A DNA stretch of 30,399 bases from Hungateiclostridiaceae bacterium UBA3934 (lineage in GTDB: Bacteria > Bacillota > Clostridia > Acetivibrionales > DTU013), in the NCBI GenBank assembly GCA_002385815.1, contig DGEE01000039.1, positions 1 to 30,399 of the forward strand. The letters run 5' to 3'. The notes under the pieces are model-generated. The model made no database searches. It had not been told where the DNA came from and was given only the letters and a program-made list of their open reading frames with translations. Positions 8,114 through 16,383 of this stretch are shown piece after piece (position 1 is the first letter of the stretch; each line of letters starts with the position of its first letter). The position numbers were made by a program, and so were the translations under genes.

Positions 8114-8139
8114 AGAGCCGTTCAGATAAAAACGGCTCT
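8114..8139 (-). terminator. Hairpin between ypeB and the CPBP gene
   Basis: AGAGCCGTT (8114-8122) pairs perfectly with AACGGCTCT (8131-8139) around an 8-base AT-rich loop. On the minus strand only GTTTA follows, so it is a weak terminator or attenuator of ypeB transcription, or a leader structure 5' of the CPBP ribosome site. Confidence 0.4.
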
Positions 8140-8232
8140 TGTGTTGAAATCACTCATTATATATTACCTTTATGCCAAATGAATTGCAAATATATCCATT
8201 TGATTTCAGCAGTGCATTTGTCAGGATGGCGG

Positions 8233-9624
8233 TCACATGGTCAGCACTCCATTGGGTGTGTTGACTATCATCAGGATATCCTCTTCTTCTCCGGTGAGAG
8301 CGTTGATATATACGATGAAATCCCTGTCATCGAGCTTCCCCTTGAATTCATAGCAGAAAATCTCCTTCTTGTACTCCGTAGGGATATAGGCCAGTCCTGA
8401 GCTGTATACCTTCATGTTGCTGTTGATCTTTTCCCTGGCTTCTTCCATGGTGATCGACGGCTCAGGGATATCGCGCTCCGTGTGGTTCGTAAGATAAGAC
8501 TTTGCCTCCATACCGATGACCTCGCCATTGTCGAGTGCGATCTTCAGCTTGATGAGATCCGGATACATGGTAACGTCATCCTGCCTGTAGGCATAATTTA
8601 TCGTCGCAGTATTATCCTCCTTCAGGTAATAGGTATCCTCCATGCTGTCAAATCCTTTTTCCTTCAGAAACTTGATACCGGCCGCCTTTGCCTTGTCCAT
8701 GTCCAGCTTCTCTTCATTCACAGCCCTGTTATTAAGCATCCAGTTGATATGTCCGCCTTTTCGGGTCACGCTTATATACACCGTCTCATCCTCGGCGGCA
8801 TCTTTAAGCTTTACCTCAAAGTCGAAGGTTTTGATCGGCCCATTGTCATTCTGGCCCAATTCGGTCACTTCCACTGTCTTGTCCTTCCCGAAGAATTCCT
8901 CTGCCTTTTTCCTGGCCGCTTCCGCATCTATTTCTTCGCCCGTGAGTCCGCGTGCTTTGGCAGTCGTCATGTGGTCAGAAAATGGGCCGTCATATATCAA
9001 TGTTGGATAATCATTGAAGTTTTCCCCGACAGCCTCGATCTTCTTCATCATTTCGCCGGGTTTGGTCTTGCTGAACAGCCTGGTTCCCTTGTTCGCCAGC
9101 TCACCCCACCTGAGCCTGCCAGCATTGAGATCATCCTGTAATTCCTGGAGGCTTTTATTGAGGGAAACAGAGTATTTGTAAAGTTTTTTCAGTAAGTCCT
9201 GCTGCTCTTTGCTCAGCGATTTCCCCCGGATATTCTGATTGTCCAGCGAGAGGCTGAGGTCACTGACCTGTGTCAGAAACTTGGATGTGCTGGCCAGCAC
9301 AGGCTGTGAAACAGGCAGCTGTCCCAGGTTCGTCTGCGCCAGGCCAGCCTGTCTCCAGGCTTCCTGCAATGTGATAGCTGTCCTGTCCGTGGTCGTACTC
9401 ACCATGGATTTGGCAAGGAGCGACTCGACATTGTTCACATAGCTCACCATCTCAAAAAACGCCCTGTTATATTGATTGTCCAGCTCCTGCCTCAGATCAG
9501 CCGCCCTTTTGTATTGATAGATGCCCCATGCTGCAACGGCGGCGATCAGCACGATGACGACACTGTACATTTTCCTGTCCGATAATCTTCTTTTGAAATC
9601 AAGCAGTTTGTCACGTATACCCAA
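8233..9624 (-). CDS. ypeB: Spore germination protein YpeB
   Basis: 463 residues. A single N-terminal transmembrane segment (about residues 20-36, VVIVLIAAVAAWGIYQY) is followed by an all-helical YpeB domain with the typical WGELANKGTRLF stretch. Two or three PepSY-like repeats follow, with ITMEEAREKINSNMKV and a final EEEDILMIVNTPNGVLTM close to the family C-terminus. YpeB resides in the spore and is needed to hold and stabilise the cortex-lytic enzyme SleB, which usually sits next to it; no sleB is found in this window. The TTG at 9624 is preferred, with GGAGGG eight bases upstream. An ATG at 9630 is only two bases from that site. Confidence 0.95.
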   Translation of the reverse strand: MGIRDKLLDFKRRLSDRKMYSVVIVLIAAVAAWGIYQYKRAADLRQELDNQYNRAFFEMVSYVNNVESLLAKSMVSTTTDRTAITLQEAWRQAGLAQTNLGQLPVSQPVLASTSKFLTQVSDLSLSLDNQNIRGKSLSKEQQDLLKKLYKYSVSLNKSLQELQDDLNAGRLRWGELANKGTRLFSKTKPGEMMKKIEAVGENFNDYPTLIYDGPFSDHMTTAKARGLTGEEIDAEAARKKAEEFFGKDKTVEVTELGQNDNGPIKTFDFEVKLKDAAEDETVYISVTRKGGHINWMLNNRAVNEEKLDMDKAKAAGIKFLKEKGFDSMEDTYYLKEDNTATINYAYRQDDVTMYPDLIKLKIALDNGEVIGMEAKSYLTNHTERDIPEPSITMEEAREKINSNMKVYSSGLAYIPTEYKKEIFCYEFKGKLDDRDFIVYINALTGEEEDILMIVNTPNGVLTM

Positions 9625-9838
9625 CGTCATATCCCTCCCTGAGCAGACTGTCATAGATTCGTCTGGTTTATTTTTTGCACAACTCAGGAAATTATTCCGA
9701 CAGAAGCCATTACACCCGGCTCCAGAATAAAATCATGATGATGTCCGAAGCCGCGATGATAACGACATACGGAGGGAAATGGGTATCACAGACTGAGATG
9801 CTGACATTGGACGCCAACTGCAGTTCGTTCTGAAGGGA

Positions 9839-10837
9839 TCAGTCAAATATCCTTCGCGCAGTCACTGCCATGCCATCCGGGTTTTCCCGGTAGAGTTCGC
9901 CTATCGCCACATAGCCGGTTTTTCTGCCGGCATATATATAGTTGCTTCCATCGATGCTTATGCCCACGCATGATATTTCATCTTCACCGTTGTCGCCCGG
10001 CGCTGAAAGAAATACGAGATCCCCTGTCCGGACCTTCTCAAGCGGTATCTCCACACCTGTTTTCAGTTGTCCCTCGAGGGTTATGGGCACATTTATCCCG
10101 TTTATCCTGGCACTGATGTAAACAAGACCCGGTGCATCGATCCCCAGCAATGTCAGACCGTTCAGCATAAAGCTTGTTCCCTTGAACTTGAGTGCCGTTG
10201 ACGCGAAGTCGCTGGCATTGGTAACAGGTATCGGATCGTTGGGCGGATCTATGCGTATGATGCCGCTTCCCTTGAGCCACCCGGTCCTGTTCCCCGGAAG
10301 AAAGACTTCATAAGCATCATCACTGTTGTTGAACGCGTAAAACTCTGCACCCATATATGCATTGACCATGGTAGCACCGCTTCCTGGCCGGGAATATACG
10401 GTCTTTTCCCTGCTTGTCACTACGATCCTGTAAATATATACCCTGCCTGAAATACTCGATATGTCATCCGTGATGAATTTTGACTTTATCCAGCCGGTGG
10501 TTCCGCTGATGGTTCTCACCCTTGCCCATCCGTTATCATTGCTGATAACTCTGACAGGCTGGTTGCAGAGCACCTGCGTAACACGCAGTGACTTTACGTC
10601 CGGCTCCTCATACACATCTGCCACACTTACGGTCACCACCGCTGCATTTTCATCCATCGGTATGCCAGAGATATATTCTGTCAGCTGTCCGCCGCCATCA
10701 GTCTCATCACTGCTTTCCTCAAGGACAGTTTGCTGTGCCCTTTCCCCGCATCCTGCCAGCGACACGGAAAGCAGCAGTATCAGGAGCAGCACCCTGCTCA
10801 GTCTCCCGAACCATTTTCTTCTGTAACACGACTTCAT
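9839..10837 (-). CDS. SH3-repeat lipoprotein with degenerate NlpC/P60 domain
   Basis: 332 residues. A basic N-terminus and hydrophobic stretch end in the lipobox LAGC (lipid Cys at 30), so it should be anchored outside the membrane. Two bacterial SH3 domains span about residues 65-125 and 130-195 (NGWARVRTISGTTGWIKSKF; NRTGWLKGSG). The C-terminal 120 residues align by eye with NlpC/P60 endopeptidases: ALKFKGTSFMLNG matches the GxPYxxGG region, RTGDLVFLS matches PGDLVFF. The catalytic motif DCSG is DAPG (Ala at 235), HVGI is CVGI (Cys at 290), and the IHA histidine is Tyr (302). The catalytic set is lost, so it probably binds wall peptides without cutting them. The ATG at 10837 has GTGGAG seven bases upstream inside the end of the ATPase gene; the two genes are almost contiguous. 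Confidence 0.85.
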   Translation of the reverse strand: MKSCYRRKWFGRLSRVLLLILLLSVSLAGCGERAQQTVLEESSDETDGGGQLTEYISGIPMDENAAVVTVSVADVYEEPDVKSLRVTQVLCNQPVRVISNDNGWARVRTISGTTGWIKSKFITDDISSISGRVYIYRIVVTSREKTVYSRPGSGATMVNAYMGAEFYAFNNSDDAYEVFLPGNRTGWLKGSGIIRIDPPNDPIPVTNASDFASTALKFKGTSFMLNGLTLLGIDAPGLVYISARINGINVPITLEGQLKTGVEIPLEKVRTGDLVFLSAPGDNGEDEISCVGISIDGSNYIYAGRKTGYVAIGELYRENPDGMAVTARRIFD

Positions 10838-10838
10838 A

Positions 10839-12980
10839 TCACAACTCCACAAAATACATTTCGTTACCGTAAATCTCCCTTATCAGTTCGACTTCACGGC
10901 TTTTACAGGTAAACAGCAGTATCTGCCTGTCCCTGTGCTCTCTATACAAGTATTTTAACGCAAGTTCAGTCCTTTTGTCATCAAACTGCGAAAAAACCTC
11001 ATCCATGACAAATGGCAGACTTTCTCCGCCTGATGTCAGCATACCTGCTATTGCCAGCCTCAGAGCAAGGTACATCTGATCAGCGGTGCCGCTGCTGAGG
11101 ACCGATACGCTCCTCACATCTCTTTCGTACGGATCCGATGCCTTCAGGGAAAGTCTGTCGTCTCCTCTGAGATCGGCATACCTTCCGCCGGTCAGTCCCG
11201 ATATTATGGCACTCATACGGCTGTTCAGTTCAGGTGCATTGCTGAGCCGTATTTCCTCTGCAGCTTCAGTAAGCACTTCACGGGCCAGTCGCAGAGCCCT
11301 GCCCGTGTTTTCAAGCCTGGCGATCCTCTCCCTCACAGCAGCTATCTCCTCTTCAACAAGCTGTATCCTGTCCGCTTCGCCTTTGTCATCGTCAAACTGA
11401 CCTTCACAGAATTTCTCCTGCAGCGCTGTATCCAGCAGCCGTCGGCGCAGGGCATCCATTTCGGTTTTCCATCCGGCTTCAAGCCAGCTTAAGTCGGAAT
11501 CATATATAAGCACATCAAGCTCTTCCTGCGAAAAGAAACCGGGCAGAGGTATATCCATTCGGTCTGCCTGGTCAAGCTCCATCTGGAGATGCCGGCTCAG
11601 ACTTTCCAGCCCTGACCGCACTTCATCAAGAGCTGCCCTTACATCTGAGGCATTCCCGGCCTTTATGCCGCATATCGCAGATGCCGCTGAGAGCAGATTT
11701 CGTCTCACTGACTCAAGAGCAGCCAGCTTTTCACAGGCATCCTCCGCCATGTCATCTGCGTGATCAGTCTGACTGTCCTCCTGAAGCTCGTTTGCCCCTT
11801 CATATGCATCCGGCTCTCCTTTCCTTTGCAATATCCCTCTGAGCAGTATAGTACCGGCCAAAACGCATATGGCTGTCGCAGCAGCATAAAAATACGGCGA
11901 TGCCGGTATTATATCAGACCTGCCCCCTAGCGGTACAAACAGAAGCACCCCTGATGCCAGCGCCGCTATGATGCACAGCAGCATAAAGACTGTCATTACA
12001 CCAGTCCGGCGACTTTCGCCTGTACGCCTTTTCCTCTCCGAATCAGCCCGTTTCCGCCGGGGGACATCGGCCGTACCAGGCTGCAGCGTCGTCTGCTTTC
12101 GGGTATCCTCTCGGGCATACAGCTTCTCAAGGGCCTGATCGATCTCTGCCAGCTGCTTCACTGTTTCACTCAGCCGCACTTCTTTCCTCATGCCTTCGTC
12201 GATTTTCTTTCTGATTTCTATGAGTTCTCCGATTTTTGCAAGCTTGTGCTCCTGCTTTTCAAGCTCTCTGAGTTTTGCCCTGATCTCCGACAATTCCTGC
12301 ATCAGCTTCTCTTTTTCCTTTTGCCGGCCTTCCAGTACTTTGTGCTCTGATTCAAGCCTCTTCAGTTCTGACTGCAGCTTATCCAGTGGCTGTATCCTTG
12401 ATCTTTCTGTTCCCACGCGGTTTTTCAGAGCATCTGTCAGCGCAGCTTCTGCCCTTTGGTAAATCAAGCCGTCGATATCAGGGCTGTCCAAATTTACAAG
12501 CCTTGCGGCCAGTATGGTTGAACCGCTGCTGTCGAGTCTCACTCCCATCTGCCTGATGAATACGGTATTCTCAAATGTCATTTCGTCCATCCCCAGATGT
12601 GTTTCCCCAATCATCGGCTGTTTGTCCTTCCCATAGCTGAAGGAATCGGTGATGTCATTGTATGCGGCATCATACACAACAACGGTATTTGAAGAAAAAT
12701 CGCGCTCTATCCTGCAGGTACTGCCATTATCAAGAGTATATACGACAGCACCGCCATACGGCTCTCCGTCCCATGGCATGAATCTTTTGCGGGGCGAGGG
12801 AAGACCTGACGCAGATGTCCTCCCAGCCTTCAGTCCATAGAACATTGCCATGATGAACGACTGCACTGTAGATTTACCAGCTTCATTGGCACCGTAGATC
12901 ACATTCATTCCTTTCCGGAATGAAATTTCACGGTTTTTCAGTTTTCCGAAACCCTTTATGCTGATCCTGTCTAAATGCAT
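10839..12980 (-). CDS. YhaN-like SMC/Rad50-type ATPase with two membrane segments
   Basis: 713 residues. Walker A is GANEAGKST at 30-38, and the ABC signature region SVLSSGTADQMYLALRLA and Walker B FVMDEVF (about 656-662) lie near the C-terminus, with coiled coil between, as in Rad50/SbcC and RecF-type ATPases. In the middle of the coiled coil are two hydrophobic segments (about 328-352 and 362-385), which match the B. subtilis YhaN architecture rather than soluble SbcC. It overlaps the nuclease gene by 10 bases (ATG inside the end of that gene, GAGGGGAAAGT upstream). Together they probably form a membrane-associated SbcCD-like nuclease complex; the substrate is unknown. Confidence 0.88.
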   Translation of the reverse strand: MHLDRISIKGFGKLKNREISFRKGMNVIYGANEAGKSTVQSFIMAMFYGLKAGRTSASGLPSPRKRFMPWDGEPYGGAVVYTLDNGSTCRIERDFSSNTVVVYDAAYNDITDSFSYGKDKQPMIGETHLGMDEMTFENTVFIRQMGVRLDSSGSTILAARLVNLDSPDIDGLIYQRAEAALTDALKNRVGTERSRIQPLDKLQSELKRLESEHKVLEGRQKEKEKLMQELSEIRAKLRELEKQEHKLAKIGELIEIRKKIDEGMRKEVRLSETVKQLAEIDQALEKLYAREDTRKQTTLQPGTADVPRRKRADSERKRRTGESRRTGVMTVFMLLCIIAALASGVLLFVPLGGRSDIIPASPYFYAAATAICVLAGTILLRGILQRKGEPDAYEGANELQEDSQTDHADDMAEDACEKLAALESVRRNLLSAASAICGIKAGNASDVRAALDEVRSGLESLSRHLQMELDQADRMDIPLPGFFSQEELDVLIYDSDLSWLEAGWKTEMDALRRRLLDTALQEKFCEGQFDDDKGEADRIQLVEEEIAAVRERIARLENTGRALRLAREVLTEAAEEIRLSNAPELNSRMSAIISGLTGGRYADLRGDDRLSLKASDPYERDVRSVSVLSSGTADQMYLALRLAIAGMLTSGGESLPFVMDEVFSQFDDKRTELALKYLYREHRDRQILLFTCKSREVELIREIYGNEMYFVEL

Positions 12981-14074
12981 ACTTTCCCCTCGTCTATGGC
13001 CTCAAGTCCGTAATAAAGCGCTTTCATCACCATCGATGCGGATTCTTCGTCCTCAGCCTGAGATGCTCTCTCCAGCATCTTCCTGGTAAAAACACCTCTC
13101 AATCCCTTCTCCTGCGAAATCGATTCCAGATCATAATCCGGCTGGGTCTTGTCGGAGATCTTCAGGTAAAATGCAGCATCCTCCAGTTTGACGGATATCT
13201 CCTCCGCGTCCATCTGTATGCCGGCTGTCAGGCGTCCCGAAAGTGTTATCCTGAAGAGATCGGTTTCCCTTCCTGCCGCTTTCATTTCAGCAGCTATCAA
13301 GTCTGCCGCCTGCTCACTGTTCAGACAGCCACTGACATCGACAGTCAGGTCTATATAGCGTCTGGAGCATACTGTACGGAATTCTGCACAAATCGATGCC
13401 TTGCCGCCCGGCGCTTTCTCTATCACCGTGATGAATGCCCCATGCTCGCCCGGCTCGTCAAACCCCAGCGGCTCCGGGCTTCCTGCATTATAAAAGATCC
13501 CCCGCTCTCCGCCGGCCGTTATCTTTGAATGGAAATGGCCCAGAGCACAGTAATCGAAACCCTTTTCCTCCACTTGTCTGCCCGATATGGGCTGAAAGGC
13601 ATCTGAAGCGAAGGGCATGTCCAGCGTGCCATGATGCATCAGTATATTGATAAATGACGGGTCCGTCGGACCTTTCACCAGACCGCCGTAAACCCTCACA
13701 TTCGCCGGAGAGTATTCGAAAACATCGCCGCTCTCCAGTATATGGACATTGGAGGACCATTGATGCTCCGAGTAGTATGACCCGGGCAATTTCGGGTCGT
13801 GGTTGCCTGGTATTATCAGTACAGGAGTATCGGGTACCCTGGCAAACTGATCGCAGATATAGTGGATCGAACTTTTCCCGGTATAACCATGTTCATAGAG
13901 ATCACCGCATACGAGTACCAGATCTGCTTTTTCATCGACTGCCAGATCCATCAGGCGTGACAGAGTTTTTTTAAGGTCAAGCCTTCTCTGTGATGGTTTG
14001 CCCTCCATATCAGAGAGCGACGTGAATGGCGCGTCCATGTGGAGATCTCCAAACTGCAGCAGCTTGACTTTCAT
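12971..14074 (-). CDS. YhaO/SbcD-like DNA repair exonuclease (calcineurin-like metallophosphoesterase)
   Basis: 367 residues. All five phosphoesterase motifs are present: D10/H12 (GDLHMD), G57-D58 (VCGDLYEHG), GNHD at 90-93, H147/H148 (ILMHHGT) and GHFH at 179-182. This is the two-metal Mre11/SbcD nuclease arrangement. A C-terminal region of about 130 residues, rich in Glu and Lys, would bind the partner ATPase. The start GAGGGGTGATC-ATGG-ATG lies 13 bases after acpS, and the end overlaps the yhaN-like gene by 10 bases, implying translational coupling. Confidence 0.92.
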   Translation of the reverse strand: MKVKLLQFGDLHMDAPFTSLSDMEGKPSQRRLDLKKTLSRLMDLAVDEKADLVLVCGDLYEHGYTGKSSIHYICDQFARVPDTPVLIIPGNHDPKLPGSYYSEHQWSSNVHILESGDVFEYSPANVRVYGGLVKGPTDPSFINILMHHGTLDMPFASDAFQPISGRQVEEKGFDYCALGHFHSKITAGGERGIFYNAGSPEPLGFDEPGEHGAFITVIEKAPGGKASICAEFRTVCSRRYIDLTVDVSGCLNSEQAADLIAAEMKAAGRETDLFRITLSGRLTAGIQMDAEEISVKLEDAAFYLKISDKTQPDYDLESISQEKGLRGVFTRKMLERASQAEDEESASMVMKALYYGLEAIDEGKVCI

Positions 14075-14087
14075 CCATGATCACCCC

Positions 14088-14465
14088 TCATGCCTCGATC
14101 ACGGCAAATGCTATGGCATAGCCATTACAGTGTGACAGGCTTATGTCGATGGACCTCGCCCCGATATCCTCGTAGATCTCAAGTGCTCTTTGCCGCAGTA
14201 TCACTTCAGGCTTCCCCTTCTCATCGTTCCTGATCTCGATATCCTTCCACTCCGTCCCATCAGCCAGCCCGGTGCCCAGTGCCTTGAGCACGGCCTCCTT
14301 GGCAGCGAACCTGGCAGCGTAGCTCTCGTATCTGGCCCGGTTCCTGTTTTCACAGTAGCTGATCTCCTGATCTGTAAAAACCCTGTTCCTGAAGCTTTCC
14401 AGTTCTTCTACAGATTTTCTGATCCTGTCGATCTCTATGATATCCACACCGCATCGTATTGCCAT
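14088..14465 (-). CDS. acpS: Holo-[acyl-carrier-protein] synthase
   Basis: 125 residues, the usual AcpS length. It transfers 4'-phosphopantetheine from CoA to the serine of acyl carrier protein. The Mg-binding D8 (CGVDIIEIDRI) and E57 (RFAAKEAVLKALGTG) are present, as is the C-terminal ISLSH motif. The ATG at 14465 gives the standard family N-terminus. A good AAGGAG lies 16 bases upstream, rather far; earlier in-frame ATGs at 14492 and 14540 add residues that do not resemble the family. It is the first gene of a minus-strand operon continuing into the nuclease, ATPase and lipoprotein genes, and follows the terminator at 14571-14609. Confidence 0.93.
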   Translation of the reverse strand: MAIRCGVDIIEIDRIRKSVEELESFRNRVFTDQEISYCENRNRARYESYAARFAAKEAVLKALGTGLADGTEWKDIEIRNDEKGKPEVILRQRALEIYEDIGARSIDISLSHCNGYAIAFAVIEA

Positions 14466-14570
14466 GTCTTCTCTGTCACAGCTCCTTTTCATCAATTTCC
14501 GGTATTGGTCTGCAACATCCGGACATCCTAACGACAACATACCATAATTCCGCTGATAATAAAAGCAAAA

Positions 14571-14609
14571 CAGGGGCGGGAATCGTCATATACGTTTCCC
14601 CGTCCCCTG
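14571..14609 (-). terminator. Terminator of the AAA-PspA-membrane protein operon
   Basis: CAGGGGCGGGAA and TTCCCCGTCCCCTG pair with two single-base bulges around an AT-rich loop. On the minus strand the stem is followed by TTTTGCTTTTATT. It lies 28 bases past the last gene of the module and separates it from acpS. Confidence 0.7.
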
Positions 14610-14636
14610 CAGCGATCCATGCTTTTTATATATGCT

Positions 14637-15449
14637 TCATATGCGAAGCCTGTTTCTGCGCCTCTCATCCAACACGGCATCCAGAGCCTCTGCCTCATTC
14701 ACTGCTGTTTCAAGCTGCTCGAGCATCTCTTCGTTCTCTATGCTGGACATTATCTGGTGCTTGAACATATTGACTGTGCTCTCCATATAGTCCAGTCTTG
14801 CACTGATCCTTTCCAGATCCTTTTTCTCCTGCTTCATCCTTTCGATCAGCCTTGTATCCATTTCTATTATCTTCCTGATATCGTCAGCCATCCTTATATC
14901 TTTGGCAAAGCTGAGCTTCCTGTTATTCGCATTTATCCTTGCCGATATGGCGCTGACATCCACGCTGCTCAATTCACGGCTTCTTATGCAGAAGTTGTTC
15001 AGCAGCTTCAGATAAGCTATGACCAGGCTCAGCGTCTGTTCTACGATTTTCTCCTTTAGATAACTGTGTTCGCCGGTGGAATAAGAATTGAATATCTCGT
15101 TCTTATCATTCATCACCCTTCTGAGCTTGAGGAGATAAGTGTTGTTCGTGTTTCTTTTTGCCTCAGCGGAAAGCCGGTTGGCCATCCGGTTCAGCTCACG
15201 TATCTTTCTGAACTTTTCCTTTTGGTTGAACTCCTTCTGAAAATCCTTACTCAACAGGGTCTGTATAACAAAGCCCATATAAACTGCCAGTCCCCCTGCA
15301 AAGGTCAGCGCATCAGGCAGCCTCCCGATGCCCAACAGTGCCGGGAGCGCCGATGGACCATTCAGTACCGTCAGCAGTATCCACACAGCAATAAGTATGC
15401 CTATGTTTCTCAGTTTCAATAATGCACTTGTAAACATCCTGGCCCTCAT
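14637..15449 (-). CDS. Two-pass membrane protein with long cytoplasmic coiled coil, downstream of pspA-like gene
   Basis: 270 residues; I do not recognise a named family. Two hydrophobic segments lie at about 17-31 (IGILIAVWILLTVLN) and 47-66 (ALTFAGGLAVYMGFVIQTLL). The remaining 200 residues are charged and almost wholly helical, with heptad-like stretches (KIIEMDTRLIERMKQEKKDL and ENEEMLEQLETAVNEAEAL) and a very basic end (ERRRNRLRI). It resembles in layout, not clearly in sequence, membrane partners found beside PspA or XpaC-type proteins. The ATG at 15449 has GGTGG seven bases upstream; ATG at 15437 is an alternative. It is last in the operon after the AAA ATPase and the PspA-like protein, which suggests a membrane anchor or receptor for them. 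Confidence 0.75.
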   Translation of the reverse strand: MRARMFTSALLKLRNIGILIAVWILLTVLNGPSALPALLGIGRLPDALTFAGGLAVYMGFVIQTLLSKDFQKEFNQKEKFRKIRELNRMANRLSAEAKRNTNNTYLLKLRRVMNDKNEIFNSYSTGEHSYLKEKIVEQTLSLVIAYLKLLNNFCIRSRELSSVDVSAISARINANNRKLSFAKDIRMADDIRKIIEMDTRLIERMKQEKKDLERISARLDYMESTVNMFKHQIMSSIENEEMLEQLETAVNEAEALDAVLDERRRNRLRI

Positions 15450-15529
15450 AGGTCCGCCACCACTCCCGCTTATACGCTAAAAATCACATATGTATATCCG
15501 CTGAGCCAATGCCGGCAGGCTGCCAGCAA

Positions 15530-16270
15530 CTACTGGGATGCCTTGTTTTCCGCCCTGGTCTCTGCCTTTTCCTTGACTTCGAAGCCCTGTTCGCTTGAAA
15601 GCATAGCCTCCGCCCTGGCCAATGCCCTCTCTCTTGCTGAATTCATATCGAGCCTCTTCAGCTTGAGATCCATATTGCTTTCGCTCAGTGTCTCCATGGC
15701 ATTTGCACGGGCGGTCTTCTTGTTGACCACTTCTCTGGCCCTTTCCATGCTTTCATTCACACTGCTGAAGCTGCTGCTCCTGGAAGCATACCTGGCATTG
15801 ACAGCATTGATATTCTCCCTGAGCTGAGCCATCTTCGCCTGAGATTTCAATGTCTTGAGCTCATTCAGCTTGGCGTTCATCTCGGATTCGAATACCTTGT
15901 AGTCTTCTCTGATCCTCGTTACCTCTGTCATCGCTGCCTCATAAGTTGCTTTGTGCGTTTCAAAGGTGGTCTGGTACTCTTCCTCCTGGATAAGCAGTTC
16001 CACGAGAAGATCCTTGTCGCCCTGCTTCTGCGCAGCCTCAACCCTGGCCTTGACTGCATTGAGATTCTTCTCAGCATTCTTCATTTCGATTTTTATGAGC
16101 TCTGCGTTGGTCTGTATTTCGAGGATCTGCTGCTCAGCTTCTTTTCTTGCCTTTTCGATCTGACCTTTTATGTCCTCAAACAAGAGATCAGGATTGCTCT
16201 CTTCTATGCCTCCAAGCAGTCTTCTGAAAAATCCTCTGATCAAAGCGCCGAGTCTTCTGAAAAAACCCAT
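15530..16270 (-). CDS. PspA/IM30-family (ESCRT-III superfamily) membrane-associated coiled-coil protein
   Basis: 246 residues. Residues 1-22 (MGFFRRLGALIRGFFRRLL) would form an amphipathic basic helix like helix alpha-0 of PspA/Vipp1, which inserts in stressed membranes. The rest is continuous helix with the PspA-like order: NPDLLFEDIKGQIEKARKEA, then long Ala/Glu/Lys heptads, a central break near YASRSSSFSSVNESMERA and a C-terminal MRE-like helix. The family polymerises on membranes and remodels or seals them. The ATG at 16270 follows GGGAGGCATATGTT; a frame from 16315 has no ribosome site and would hide the amphipathic helix. The upstream neighbour is a remodelling AAA ATPase and the downstream one a membrane protein. 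Confidence 0.85.
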   Translation of the reverse strand: MGFFRRLGALIRGFFRRLLGGIEESNPDLLFEDIKGQIEKARKEAEQQILEIQTNAELIKIEMKNAEKNLNAVKARVEAAQKQGDKDLLVELLIQEEEYQTTFETHKATYEAAMTEVTRIREDYKVFESEMNAKLNELKTLKSQAKMAQLRENINAVNARYASRSSSFSSVNESMERAREVVNKKTARANAMETLSESNMDLKLKRLDMNSARERALARAEAMLSSEQGFEVKEKAETRAENKASQ

Positions 16271-16383
16271 AACATATGCCTCCCTGTAAATTAATTTGTT
16301 TTTATGCAGTACCAATGTTATTCATATACATAATTTATAACAAATAATGCCCGATGTAAAGTAAATCCGCCCATCTGCCGGGA

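Noticed and set aside
8482..9141. Plus-strand open frame of 219 codons opposite ypeB
   Set aside because: YpeB is unmistakable on the other strand; this frame is a composition shadow.
10839..12980. SbcC proper
   Set aside because: The two hydrophobic segments in the middle, the shorter length and the lack of a visible CxxC zinc hook favour a YhaN-like protein.
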